DNA from: CAVTAV01 sp963732795
Lineage (GTDB): Bacteria; Pseudomonadota; Alphaproteobacteria; CAVTAV01
DNA length: 64,000 bases
Assembly: GCA_963732795.1 (NCBI GenBank)
Contig: CAVTAV010000002.1
Location: 248,001 to 312,000 of the forward strand
Reading direction: 5' to 3'
Shown: piece after piece, positions 7,978-17,554 of the stretch
How the letters are laid out: each line of letters opens with the position of its first letter
How positions within the stretch are numbered: position 1 is the first letter of the stretch
The notes under the pieces: model-generated
Seen by the model: the letters and a program-made list of their open reading frames with translations, nothing else
The model's database searches: none
What the model was told of the DNA's origin: nothing
Made by a program: the position numbers and the translations under genes

Positions 7978-9784
7978 ATGAAGGGCTCAAGACGGTTCTG
8001 TTTGATGGCCGGTGTCCTTGCTCTGACCCTGGCGCCTATTGCGGCCTTCTCGAAAGAGAAGCTCATCGATTCCGCCAAGCTTCCCGAACTCAAGCCACCC
8101 AACGAGCTTTCCAGCTACATCATTCCCTCGCGCGCCGATGCGGATTTGGCGGTCTTTCCGAGCGGCACCTCCGTGCAGGCGTGGCTGCAAAGCATCGTCG
8201 ATAAGCTGCGCAAGCAGTGGCCGCACGAACTCGCCGCCGGTGAAGGTCTATGTCTCGTCCAAGTTCTTTCCCAATGCCGACTACATGGCGGCGGCCGGTC
8301 CCGACAATGCGATCGTCGTGGATCTGGGCGTGGTGGAGAAATCGGTCAGCGACGACGAGGTCGCGTTCATCCTGGGCCACGAGCTCTCCCATATCCTGCT
8401 CGGCCATATCCAGAAGGACGAGGTCGTCAAAGGGATGAACGAGGGGACGAGTGCGGCGCTGCATCTCGGCCAAATGGCGGGAACCATGGCGGCGGTGCAG
8501 TCGAGCGGCAATACGCTGAACGTCGATCAGACGGAAGCGGCGAAGAACCAGAAGACGGCGGGCAAGGTCTATGTCGGCCTTCAAAGCGTCGTCAACGACC
8601 TCTATGCGCCGCAGTGGTCGCGCAACAACGAGGATCAGGCCGACGAGCTCGGCGTCGACCTCATGATCAAGGCCGGCTACGCGCCGCGCTACACCTCGCT
8701 GGTGTTCCAGCATCTCGCGGATTCCGAAACCGCGTTCCAGAACCACTTCGAGGACGTCACGAAGTCCTATGAGACCCTCGTCAAGAAGGTGCCGCCCGAG
8801 CAATTGATCGGTAAGTTCGCCCAGATGGCGGGAGACCAGCAACAGAACAAGAGCTTTCTGGAAACTCTCAAGAAGAAAGTCATTCACGACCTCATCGGCG
8901 CTGCGATGAAGACCGTTCAGGACCGCTTGCGGAAGTCTCACCGCGACCCGGAAGACCGCGAAAAATCGCTCGTGAAATATATCGAGAAGACCAATGACGA
9001 CAGCAAGGCCATCATGGCCCGCAAGCCGACCCTAGACGGGGTCAACGCCGTCAAGGCGTCGGCGGATTTCAAGACGTTGCTCGCCGCCCGGGAGGCCATC
9101 ATCGATGCGCAGGCGGATCTGGGGGACGATGATCCGAACAAGGCTCTGACCGCGCTGGGGCCCGCCTTGCAGCCGGCGCACGCATCGGCGGCGCAGCGGC
9201 GGGCGTTCGGCGCCTATAGCGAGGGACGTCTGGTCAAGCAGCAGATCCGCCTGAAGCAGGGCCAGATGGGCGACGCAATCCAGAACCTGCTTCTCGCCCA
9301 GCACGGCGGCGAGGCCGGGGCCCAGGTCTACGAAAAGCTTTTCGAACTGGAATGGAACTCGGGCGGCAAAAAGCTTGCGGAAGCGGATGTAGACAGGGCC
9401 GAGACGAAATTCGGCGACAAGGTCCACTTTCTGCCGGAACGCATCTTCGCGGCGGCCCAGAGCGGCAAAGGCGCGGACGACCTGCTGATCAAATGTCTGC
9501 AATCCGAGAAGGACTATATTCACGAGGTCTGCGTCGCCGCCCGCTACGCCCCCGATGCATCCTTCCGTGACAACTACGCCGAAATTTACTGCGGGATCGC
9601 GCAGAAGAAGCTGAAGGAAAAGCCGCTTGCCGCCCCCGCGCCCAAGCCGGATTCGAAGGAAGGCGCCGACAAGAAAGAAGAGTCGGGCGGTGTGGCCGGT
9701 TTCTTCAAGGGGGTCGGGAACAGCGTTGGGGGCCTTTTCAGCGGGTCGGACATCAAGATATCGTTCGACGATTGCAAGACCTGA
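7978..9784 (+). CDS. Exported M48-family zinc metallopeptidase, one frameshift
   Basis: About 601 residues. A signal peptide (CLMAGVLALTLAPIAAFS) is followed by the M48 core: HELSHILLGH (HExxH, two Zn-binding His and the catalytic Glu) and the third-ligand motif NNEDQADELGVDLM about 80 residues later. The frame changes near 8238 (gccgccggtgaagg), where one G seems to be extra. The C-terminal half (from about residue 370) is helical, with repeats like GRLVKQQIRLKQGQMGDAI, and resembles the TPR-like tails of BepA/YfgC-type periplasmic proteases. Such enzymes work on outer-membrane protein quality control. A disordered Lys/Glu/Pro-rich segment near the end precedes GGVAGFFKGVGN. Confidence 0.78.
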
Positions 9785-9890
9785 CGCCTGTTGCGGCCCT
9801 CCGCATTCACGGCTAAGTTGCCAAATCAAAATAGCTGAGGCAGCACCACTCGGCCCGGCGCGGCATCAACCCCAAGCGCATAGGACTCCC

Positions 9891-11339
9891 ATGTACGAAA
9901 CCAAGCTTCTCATCGGCGGGAAGGACGTTCCCGCAACCGGCGGCGCGACCTTCGACCGCAAGGATCCCGTGACCGGCGAGGTCGCCACGCGGGCGGCGGC
10001 GGCAAGCCTCGAGGACGTCAACAAGGCGGTGGAAGCCGCGGCGGCGGCGTTTCCCGAATGGTCGGGGAAGGGGCCGAACGAACGCCGGATGATGCTGCTG
10101 AAAGCGGCGGACATCATGCAGAGCAAGGCGGAGAAGGTCGGCGAGGTCGTGACCGCGGAGACCGGCGCGACCCTCGGCTGGGGCGGATTCAACGTGTTCC
10201 TGGCCTGCAACATGCTGCGTGAGGCGGCCTCGATGACGACCCAGATCACCGGCGAAGTCGTGCCGTCCGATCAGGGCCAGCGGTTGGCCATGGCGGTCAA
10301 GCAGCCCTGCGGGGTGCTGGTCGGCATCGCGCCCTGGAACGCGCCGATCATTCTCGGCACCCGCGCCGTTGCCATGCCGCTCGCCTGCGGCAACACCTTG
10401 GTCCTCAAGGGCTCCGAGCTCTGCCCGCAAACTCACAAGATCATCGCCGACTCCCTGAACGAGGCGGGCGTGCCGCCGGGCACGATCAACTATCTCAGCA
10501 ACGATCCCAAGGATGCGCCGAAGATCGTCGAAGCGCTGATCGCGCACCCCAAGGTCAAGCGGATCAATTTCACCGGCTCGACCCGTGTCGGCCGGATCAT
10601 CGCCGAGACGGCCGGCCGGCATCTGAAGCCGGTCCTGTTGGAGCTCGGCGGCAAGGCCCCGCTGGTGCTGTTGGATGACGCCGATATCGACGACGCGGTC
10701 AATTCCGCGACCTTCGGCGCTTTCATGAACCAGGGCCAGATCTGCATGTCCACCGAGCGCATCGTGGTCGATGACGCGATCGCCGACGCCTTCGTCGAGA
10801 AATTCGCTGCCAAGGCCACGAGCCTGCCCACCGGCGACCCACGCAGCAATGTCATCATCGGCTCGCTGGTGGATCAGGCTCCGGTCGACAAGGTCAACGA
10901 GCTGATCCAGGACGCCGTTGCGAACGGCGCGAAGCTCGTCTGCGGCGGCAAGATCAACGGCACGATCATGGACGCGACCATTCTCGACCATGTCACGCCA
11001 AAGATGCGCATCTACTCGGAGGAGTCCTTCGGTCCGGTCACCTGCGTCATCCGCGGCAAGGGCGTCGAGGAGCTGGTGCGGCTCGCCAACGACACCGAAT
11101 ACGGCTTGTCGTCGGCTGTGTTCGGCAAGGATATCGCCCGGGCTCTCAAGGTCGCGCGGCGCATCGAGGCCGGCATCTGCCATATCAACGGCACCACGGT
11201 GGACGACGAGGCCCAGATGCCCTTCGGCGGCATGAAGGCCAGCGGCTACGGCCGGTTCGGCGGCAAATCCGGCATCGATCAGTTCACCGAGACCCGGTGG
11301 ATCACCATCGAGACGGATCACCACCACTATCCGTTTTGA
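9891..11339 (+). CDS. Salicylaldehyde/vanillin-type aldehyde dehydrogenase
   Basis: 482 residues from the ATG at 9891 (MYETKLLIGG), which matches the usual family start; the open frame extends further upstream without family similarity. Landmarks are APWN at 147-150, the general base Glu251 in LELGGKAP and the catalytic Cys285 in GQICMSTER. GWGGFNVFLACNMLREAA and the terminal HYPF are typical of salicylaldehyde, benzaldehyde or vanillin dehydrogenases. It oxidises an aromatic aldehyde to the acid with NAD(P). It is unbroken and stands alone, with a long palindromic repeat right after its stop. Confidence 0.82.
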   Translation: MYETKLLIGGKDVPATGGATFDRKDPVTGEVATRAAAASLEDVNKAVEAAAAAFPEWSGKGPNERRMMLLKAADIMQSKAEKVGEVVTAETGATLGWGGFNVFLACNMLREAASMTTQITGEVVPSDQGQRLAMAVKQPCGVLVGIAPWNAPIILGTRAVAMPLACGNTLVLKGSELCPQTHKIIADSLNEAGVPPGTINYLSNDPKDAPKIVEALIAHPKVKRINFTGSTRVGRIIAETAGRHLKPVLLELGGKAPLVLLDDADIDDAVNSATFGAFMNQGQICMSTERIVVDDAIADAFVEKFAAKATSLPTGDPRSNVIIGSLVDQAPVDKVNELIQDAVANGAKLVCGGKINGTIMDATILDHVTPKMRIYSEESFGPVTCVIRGKGVEELVRLANDTEYGLSSAVFGKDIARALKVARRIEAGICHINGTTVDDEAQMPFGGMKASGYGRFGGKSGIDQFTETRWITIETDHHHYPF

Positions 11340-11357
11340 GCGGCACATAACCTTCTT

Positions 11358-11522
11358 CGTCATCCCGGAATCCGGTTTGCCCGAGATCTTCGATTTCGTT
11401 GGCAAACCGAGCTGTCCGGGATCCATCGTCGTGGGCTTGAGCGTATGACCTGGATTCCGGATCGCAAGGCTCGCAAGCCGAAAACCTGCGGTTTTCGGGC
11501 TCGCCTAACGTCCGGGATGACG
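11358..11522. repeat. Dispersed palindromic repeat, long form (copy 2)
   Basis: 165 bases bounded by cgtcatcccgg and ccgggatgacg. It contains a nested stem-loop (gccgaaaacc...ggttttcgggc) and gatttcgttggcaaaccgagct. The reverse complement of 39777-39942 aligns along the whole length with few changes, so the two are the same element in opposite orientation. It lies between convergent genes. Confidence 0.85.
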
Positions 11523-11556
11523 AGAGAGGTATTATTGGATGTGGAGGCTTGGCCCG

Positions 11557-12178
11557 CTAAATCGCGACCTTGCGGCTCAACCGGTCCAGCCCGAACAGCA
11601 CGATCCCGCAGACCAGCACGATCACGGCAAAGAGCGTCGTGATCTCGCGGCTGCCGATGGTCGGGATCAGGAGGAAGGTCGTGGTCATCGTGCCCGACGA
11701 TGTTGCCGACGGTCGAGACGCCGTAGACGGTGCCGGTCGTGCGGCCGCTATGGGTCGTGCGGTGGAGGAGAAGGCGCACGCCGAAGGGTGAAAAGGTGCC
11801 AAGCAGGGTCACCGGCACGAAGATCAGGGCAATGGCCGACCAGATCACCCCGGTCGGCCCGTCGCCGACCGCACCGATCAGTTTCTCGATCGTCGCGTCG
11901 GCAAGGCCCGGGACGGCGAAGAGATAGACCGAGGCAACGATCACGAGCGAGGACAGCACCCAAAGATGCGGTGCCCGGTCCACCAGCCAGCCGCCGAGGA
12001 AATAGCCGACCATCAGCGCCAGAAGCACGGTCGAGATCAGCGCCGCCCATGTCACGATCCCACTGCCGAAATAGGGATTGAGATAGCGGCTGCCCAGCAT
12101 CTCGAACCCCATCAGCACGAAGCCGAGGGCGAGCCCGTTCAGGTAAATCCCGGCGCGGAGAAGAAAATGCGAGGACAC
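11557..12178 (-). CDS. Polytopic membrane protein, transporter half of spermidine-synthase-like pair, one frameshift
   Basis: About 207 residues with six or seven hydrophobic segments (GIYLNGLALGFVLMGFEML, TWAALISTVLLALMVGYFLGG, LSSLVIVASVYLFAV, IWSAIALIFVPVTLL). The motif GSRYLNPYFGSGIVTWA is typical of the membrane part of fused MFS/spermidine-synthase-like proteins. One extra G near 11697 shifts the frame; the other frame continues TMTTTFLLIPTIGSREI and ends RLSRKVAI at 11557. It follows the SpeE-like gene by 2 bases in the same operon, so a normally fused protein is here made as two chains. The transported substrate is unknown. Confidence 0.7.
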
Positions 12179-12180
12179 GT

Positions 12181-13128
12181 TTAGTTCGGTTCCTCGACAT
12201 ACATGTTGATTTTCTCGTTATGCCGCTCGATCGCCTTCAGGGCCTCTACGGGCGCGAAGTCGTCGGTCAGGGCCTTGCGCTTGGGCAGGTGCTTGAGGAC
12301 GCGGCGGTCCTTGACGAGATCGGTCAGGTCGTAGCGGAAATCGTACTTCGCCTGCATGGCCTTGGCGGCGTCCTTGAGATCGTCCTTGCGCTTCTGCGGG
12401 CCGTCATAGGCGATGGCGACGATATTGCGGTTGGCGGTGTAGAGATCGACATTGTCGAACACCGACTTCAGGGTCACGATCGCGGCGTCGAACAGCATGG
12501 TGTTCGGCTCGATGTTCTGGGCCAGCACGCCGCCCTCGTTGAGCCGCGACTTCGCGAGCTTATAGAACTCCATTGTCATCAGATGGAACGGCACGAAGGG
12601 CCCGCGATAGGCGTCGATCAGCAGGACGTCGTATTTGGCCGGATGATCCTTGAGAAAGAGCCGGCCATCCTTGTTGACGATCGCGAAGTTCTTTTCCTCC
12701 CGGACGTTGAAATATTTCTTCGCCATGGCGATGACATCCGGGTCGAGCTCGACCGAAGTCAGCATCACGTCCGGCATGAATTTGTGCAGATACCAGGATT
12801 CGCGGCCGCCGCCGAAGCCGATTTCCGTGACGGTGCGGACGTTTCTCGCGTAGGCCGTGGCGAGGCCCATGTAATGGGAATAGACGTAAGGCAGCTTCAA
12901 CTCGTCGGTCGGGTCGTAAGCGGACTCGAACCAATAGCGGTTGTTCTTGCCGAAGGTCATGATCAACAGACCGTCGCGCTTGAAGATGTAGATGTTGTTG
13001 TAGAGCAATTCCTTGGAATCGATGATTTCGCCGCCCGGGCTGCGCACTTGCGCCTCGGCGGACAGGGTAAGACCGACGCAGCCGATCACGAGCAGCGCCG
13101 CGACTACGATCACTCGCCTCACAGACAT
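12181..13128 (-). CDS. Exported spermidine synthase-like (SpeE-fold) protein
   Basis: 315 residues. A cleavable signal sequence is predicted (VRRVIVVAALLVIGCVGLTLSAEA, then QVRSPGG). The nucleotide-binding Rossmann fold has EIGFGGGRESWY near residue 107, SVELDPDV, NKDGRLFLKD and LIDAYRGPFVPFH. These correspond to the S-adenosyl binding loop and active-site loop of polyamine aminopropyltransferases, but the substrate-side residues are not clearly conserved. Export would take it away from cytosolic S-adenosyl substrates, which is odd. It lies directly before the membrane partner at 11557-12178. Catalysis is not established. Confidence 0.72.
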   Translation of the reverse strand: MSVRRVIVVAALLVIGCVGLTLSAEAQVRSPGGEIIDSKELLYNNIYIFKRDGLLIMTFGKNNRYWFESAYDPTDELKLPYVYSHYMGLATAYARNVRTVTEIGFGGGRESWYLHKFMPDVMLTSVELDPDVIAMAKKYFNVREEKNFAIVNKDGRLFLKDHPAKYDVLLIDAYRGPFVPFHLMTMEFYKLAKSRLNEGGVLAQNIEPNTMLFDAAIVTLKSVFDNVDLYTANRNIVAIAYDGPQKRKDDLKDAAKAMQAKYDFRYDLTDLVKDRRVLKHLPKRKALTDDFAPVEALKAIERHNEKINMYVEEPN

Positions 13129-13219
13129 GATTACCGCCCCGTGTCGAAGCCGCCGGGTGACGGCGGCCCAGTGCGGCTAGCCTAATCGCAATTTCGCGGG
13201 TGAAGCAAGCGACGTCGGA

Positions 13220-15137
13220 TCACGGCGTCTTGACGTAACCGGCGGTTTTCAACTGCTCGACGATCTGGTCGGCGGCATCGGCGGCGGACAGCGACGTCGT
13301 GTCGATCCGGATTTCCGGGTTCTCGGGCGCTTCGTAGGGGCTGTCGATGCCCGTGAAGTTCCTGATCTCGCCGGCGCGGGCTTTCTTGTAAAGCCCTTTG
13401 GGATCACGCTTTTCCGCCTCTGCGAGCGGCGTGTCGACATAGACTTCGAGGAACTCGCCGTCCTCCACCAGCTCGCGCGCCATCCGCCGCTCGGAGCGGA
13501 ACGGCGAGATGAACGAGACCAGCACGATCAGGCCGGTATCGACCATCAGCTTCGAAACCTCGGCGACGCGGCGGATGTTCTCCACCCGGTCGGCATCGGT
13601 GAAGCCGAGATCCTTGTTGAGGCCGTGGCGCACATTGTCGCCGTCGAGGAGATAGGTGTGGCAGCCGAGGGCGTAGAGCTTCTTCTCCACGAGGTTCGCG
13701 ATGGTCGACTTGCCTGCGCCCGAAAGGCCGGTGAACCACAGGATGCAGGGCGACTGGTTCTTCTGGGCGGCCCGCGCCTCCTTGTTCACGTCCAGCGCCT
13801 GCCAGTGGATGTTCTGGGAGCGGCGGAGCGCGAAATGGATCAAGCCGGCGCCGATCGTGTTGTTGGTCAGCCGGTCGATCAGGATGAACCCGCCGGTTTC
13901 GGGATCGTCCTCATAGGCGTCATAGGGGATCGGCTGGTCGAGGCCGATATTGACGATGCCGATCTCGTTGCAGCTCGAGCGTTTTGGCCGCAAGATGCTC
14001 CATCGTGTTGACGTTGACCTTGTATTTCGGCTGGGCCACCGTCGCGCCGATCGTCTTGGCGCCGATCTTCAGGAGATAGGTGCGGCCGGTGAGCATCGGC
14101 TCTTCGCTCATCCAAATGATCGTCGTCTCGAACTGGTCGGCGACGGCGCAGGGCTCGTTCGATAGCGTGATGATGTCGCCCCGACTGACGTCGATCTCGT
14201 CCTTGAGGGTGAGGGTCACGGACTCGCCTGCCACCGCCTCCTTGAGGTCGCCGTCATAGGTCACGACGCGATCGACCGTAGATTCCGTGCCGGCGGGGAG
14301 GACTCGGATCCGGTCTCCCGGATGAACCGTTCCGCTGGCGATGGTGCCGGTAAAGCCGCGGAAATCGTGGCGTGGACGGTTGACCCACTGTACGGGCATC
14401 CGGAACGGCTTGGACTGCCGGTTGCCGCCGACTTCGACGGCCTCAAGATACTCCATGAGTACGGGCCCGTCATACCAGGGCATCTTGTCGCTCTTGGTCA
14501 GCACGTTATCGCCCTTGAGGGCCGACATCGGGATCGACACCACATGGCGAAGCCCGACTTCGCGCGCGAAATCCCGATATTCCTCGTCGATCTTGCCAAA
14601 GACGTCCTCGGAATAGTCCACGAGGTCCATTTTGTTGACCGCGAGAACCACCCGCGAGATGCCCATCAACGAGACGAGATAGCTGTGCCGCCGCGTCTGG
14701 GTCAGCACGCCTTTTCGGGCGTCGATCAGAATCACGGCGAGGTCGGCGGTCGAGGCGCCGGTCACCATGTTCCGCGTGTATTGCTCGTGGCCCGGCGTAT
14801 CGGCGACGATGAATTTGCGCTTCTCGGTCGTGAAGAATCGGTAGGCGACGTCGATCGTGATGCCTTGCTCGCGCTCTGCGGCGAGGCCGTCCACGAGCAG
14901 CGCGAAATCCAGATCGCCGCCCTGTGTGCCGACCTTCTTGGAATCCGCTTCGAGCGCGGCGAGCTGATCCTCGAAGATCAGCTTGGATTCATAGAGAAGC
15001 CGGCCGATCAGCGTGCTTTTGCCGTCGTCTACGCTGCCGCAGGTGATGAAACGTAGCAGGCTCTTATGCTCATGCGTTTTGAGATAGGTTTCGATGTCGG
15101 CGGCCGGCAAGGCGGCGGTGTCGGGGACGGTGGCCAT
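13220..15137 (-). CDS. cysNC: Bifunctional sulfate adenylyltransferase subunit 1 / APS kinase, one frameshift
   Basis: The N-terminal part is CysN, an EF-Tu-like GTPase: P-loop GSVDDGKST at 34-42, DTPGHEQYTRN, and NKMD. It drives ATP sulfurylase. The C-terminal part is APS kinase CysC: P-loop GLSGAGKST, DGDNVRHGLN, and FISPFRSERRMAREL. The frame breaks near 13970 (ctgcaacgag), where removing one base restores LELNEIGIVNIGLDQP, the usual CysN ending running straight into CysC. The whole is about 638 residues, normal for the fused enzyme of alphaproteobacteria. Together with CysD it makes PAPS for sulfate assimilation. Its start meets the cysD stop. Confidence 0.9.
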
Positions 15138-16039
15138 CAGAAATAGCCTTCCTGTTTCTTCTTTTCCATGGACGCCGAGGCGTCGTGATCGATGACCCGG
15201 CCCTGGCGCTCCGAGGTCTTGGTGAGCAGCATCTCCTCGATGATCGAGGGCAGGGTTTCGGCCGAGCTTTCGATCGCGCCCGTCAGGGGATAGCAGCCAA
15301 GTGTGCGGAACCGCACCATCTTCTGCTCGGGCGTTTCGCCTTCGGCCAGCGGCATCCGGTCGTCATCCACCATGATCAGCGCGCCGTCGCGCTCGACCAC
15401 CGGCCGTTTGGCCGCGAAATAGAGCGGCACGATCGGGATTTCCTCGAGGAAGATGTATTGCCAGACATCCAGCTCCGTCCAATTGGACAACGGGAAGACC
15501 CGGATGCTTTCGCCCTTGGCATGGCGCGTGTTGTAGAGGTGCCAGAGTTCCGGCCTCTGCTTCTTGGGGTCCCAGCGGTGCTGAGCCGAGCGGATCGAGA
15601 ACACGCGCTCCTTGGCCCGCGACTTCTCCTCGTCGCGCCGTGCGCCCCCGAAGGCCGCATCGAACTTGTATTTGTCGAGCGCCTGCTTGAGGGCCTGGGT
15701 CTTCATGACGTCGGTATGGACCTGCGAGCCATGGCTGAACGGGCCGATGCCCTGCTTGACGCCGTCCTCGTTGGTATAGACCAGAAGCTCCAGGCCCAGC
15801 CGTTTCGCCGTCTCATCGCGGAACTTGATCATGTCGCGGAATTTCCAGGTCGTATCGACATGGAGGAGCGGGAAGGGCGGTTTCGCCGGATAGAATGCTT
15901 TCATGGCGAGGTGCAGCATGACCGAGCTGTCCTTGCCGATCGAATACAGCATGACCGGGTTGTCGCATTCGGCGACAACCTCGCGCATGATATGGATGCT
16001 TTCGGCTTCGAGCCGCTGTAGATGCGTCAGGTCTTTCAT
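15137..16039 (-). CDS. cysD: Sulfate adenylyltransferase subunit 2
   Basis: 300 residues, normal length and unbroken. The PP-loop LYSIGKDSSVML (31-42) binds ATP. LLHVDTTWKFRDMI, GGARRDEEKSRAKER and the C-terminal ERQGRVIDHDASASMEKKKQEGYF are family hallmarks. It forms ATP sulfurylase with the CysN part of the next gene, making adenosine-5'-phosphosulfate. The last base of its stop is shared with the first base region of cysNC, so the genes are translationally coupled. The upstream 130 bases are AT-rich and should hold the operon promoter, but I see no convincing -35/-10 pair. Confidence 0.93.
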   Translation of the reverse strand: MKDLTHLQRLEAESIHIMREVVAECDNPVMLYSIGKDSSVMLHLAMKAFYPAKPPFPLLHVDTTWKFRDMIKFRDETAKRLGLELLVYTNEDGVKQGIGPFSHGSQVHTDVMKTQALKQALDKYKFDAAFGGARRDEEKSRAKERVFSIRSAQHRWDPKKQRPELWHLYNTRHAKGESIRVFPLSNWTELDVWQYIFLEEIPIVPLYFAAKRPVVERDGALIMVDDDRMPLAEGETPEQKMVRFRTLGCYPLTGAIESSAETLPSIIEEMLLTKTSERQGRVIDHDASASMEKKKQEGYF

Positions 16040-16172
16040 CGGCCTTCAATATGACAATTTGGCGGGGCTGAGCAATCGAGGAACGCCGACGCTAGCCGGC
16101 AGTTCGTGGATTTCTGCTTAATTTTTTCACAGAAGAAAAGGGCAAAATTTTAAAAATTACAGATAAATCATG

Positions 16173-16709
16173 TTATTTTGGCTTTGAGTGCCCCTCGGAT
16201 CGGCTCTCCGAAGCCTCGTCCGAGCGGTCCAGCGCGCCGATTTCGAGCATGGGCGCGGCGTCGATCTTTTCCGCGTCCATCAGGCTCGCGACCCGCTGCA
16301 GAGTCGCGACGATGCCGTGCTGCTCCCACTCAGACAACATGGCGAAGCGATCGCCGAAGCGGTCCTGAAGGGTCGCCGGGCCGCGTTTCAGCAGCTCGCG
16401 GCCGGTGTCCGTGATGCGCACATTGACCTTGCGCTGATCGACCGTGTTCCGCTGCCGGGTGACGATGCCACGGGCCTGCATCCGGTCGATGATGGTGGTG
16501 ACCGTTGCCTGGGTGAGGTTGATGTCCTGGGCGATGCTGCCGATGGTCGCGTCGTCCTTCTCCTTCAGCGACTGAAGGATCATGAACTGGGGCAGGGTGA
16601 GGCCGGTTTCGCGGGCCAGCTTCTTGGACTGAAGGTCCGTCGCGCGGATGATGCGCCGAAGCGCGACCAGCGCGTGATCATAGAGGCTTAGATGCGGCAA
16701 TTCGGTCAT
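16173..16709 (-). CDS. ectR: MarR-family regulator of ectoine genes (EctR)
   Basis: 178 residues. The N-terminus LYDHALVALRRIIRATDLQSKKLA is the form typical of EctR. The winged helix-turn-helix lies at about 55-105 (TIGSIAQDINLTQATVTTIIDRM, then RQRNTVDQRKVNVRITDTG). EctR proteins repress ectABC at low salt. The gene is divergent from ectA, with an AT-rich 300-base gap holding a perfect inverted repeat that is a likely binding site. A Ser/Glu-rich tail of about 20 residues follows the usual fold. It is unbroken. Confidence 0.85.
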   Translation of the reverse strand: MTELPHLSLYDHALVALRRIIRATDLQSKKLARETGLTLPQFMILQSLKEKDDATIGSIAQDINLTQATVTTIIDRMQARGIVTRQRNTVDQRKVNVRITDTGRELLKRGPATLQDRFGDRFAMLSEWEQHGIVATLQRVASLMDAEKIDAAPMLEIGALDRSDEASESRSEGHSKPK

Positions 16710-16854
16710 GGCTGGTCCGGCTTGATCCCCCTGACAAAACCAAGCTTAGACGGGCGCGGCGCGCCTGCCAATCGGCTACCGACATGGCCCAAAATATCGT
16801 TTGATCTATGAAAATATTTTTTCGCCGACCCAGCTATTGGATAAACCTTTGAAT

Positions 16855-16867
16855 ATCAATATATTGT
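16855..16867. promoter_or_regulatory. Partial second copy of the ect operator core
   Basis: ATCAATATATTGT is identical to bases 16921-16933 inside the main inverted repeat. The two copies are 66 bases apart, close to six helical turns. It could be an auxiliary regulator site for ectR autoregulation. Confidence 0.35.
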
Positions 16868-16909
16868 GTGGACTATTAACCGAAATCGGCCGTAGAGAAC
16901 GGCCTTATA

Positions 16910-16941
16910 ATATGTTGACAATCAATATATTGTCAACATAT
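16910..16941. promoter_or_regulatory. Perfect inverted repeat, likely EctR operator over the ectA promoter
   Basis: Arms ATATGTTGACAAT (16910-16922) and ATTGTCAACATAT (16929-16941) are exact 13-base reverse complements around CAATAT. The left arm contains TTGACA (16915-16920), a consensus -35 box for ectA; a weak TATCTA (16939-16944) sits 18 bases on. A dimeric repressor bound here would block the promoter. That EctR binds it is inferred from position. Confidence 0.6.
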
Positions 16942-17011
16942 CTAAAGCCACAATTCAGCAGCCAGAACCAGAACGGAAAATGTCGACTGTGGGCGCGACC
17001 CACTGGAGTTC

Positions 17012-17554
17012 ATGACCTTTGATCTGACGATACGACAGCCCGAGGATACCGACGGCGCCAAAGTACATGCGTTGATCGCACGGTGTCCGTCGCTGGACGA
17101 CAATTCCATCTATTGCAATCTGCTTCAATGCACGCATTTCAGTGCCACGAGTGCGGTTGCGGAAATGGATGGGGAGATCGTCGCGGTCCTCGCGGCTTAT
17201 CTGCTCCCCGACCGCCTGAACACGCTGTTCGTCTGGCAGGTGGCCGTGGACGAGCGGCTGCGCGGTATGGGCGTCGCGACACGGCTCCTGTTCGAGGTTC
17301 TCGGCCGGATCAACTGCCACAAGGTCCGCTATCTCCAGACCACGATCACGGAGGACAACGAGGCGTCCTGGGCGCTGTTCGAGTCCTTCGCGAAATCGCT
17401 CAAAGCAAAGACGAGGCGCAAACCCCTGTTCGACCGGGACCGTCATTTCGACGGCAAGCACGACACTGAGATCCTGCTGACGGTCGGCCCCCTTCAACCC
17501 TGGCATGTTTTGCCCAAAACGGTAAGCCAAGCCATACCGGAGAAGACATCATGA
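17012..17554 (+). CDS. ectA: L-2,4-diaminobutyrate acetyltransferase
   Basis: 180-residue GNAT enzyme that transfers acetyl from acetyl-CoA to L-2,4-diaminobutyrate, the second step of ectoine synthesis. IRQPEDTDGAKVHALIARCPSLDDNS near the start is the EctA signature. The acetyl-CoA loop RLRGMGVATRL is at about 82-92, and QTTITEDNEASWALFESFA follows. It is unbroken. Its stop overlaps the ectB start as ATGA (17551-17554). Transcription should start within the AT-rich region upstream, under EctR control. Confidence 0.93.
   Translation: MTFDLTIRQPEDTDGAKVHALIARCPSLDDNSIYCNLLQCTHFSATSAVAEMDGEIVAVLAAYLLPDRLNTLFVWQVAVDERLRGMGVATRLLFEVLGRINCHKVRYLQTTITEDNEASWALFESFAKSLKAKTRRKPLFDRDRHFDGKHDTEILLTVGPLQPWHVLPKTVSQAIPEKTS

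Larger units (their letters stand above)
16710..17011. promoter_or_regulatory. ectR-ectA divergent control region
   Basis: 302 bases, markedly AT-rich against a GC-rich genome. Besides the operator at 16910-16941, it holds a hairpin GGCCGT-agaga-ACGGCC (16888-16904), followed at once by TATAAT (16906-16911). A second partial operator lies at 16855-16867. No coding sequence is supported; the short open frame from 16801 has no family similarity that I can see. Confidence 0.6.

Noticed and set aside
16116..16140. Possible terminator (tttctg...cagaag) between cysD and ectR
   Set aside because: The stem is only about 6 bases with a long T-rich loop and no proper U-tract at the right end for either gene.
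16801..17022. 73-residue open frame across the ectR-ectA gap
   Set aside because: It runs through the operator and into ectA, in an AT-rich control region, with no family features.
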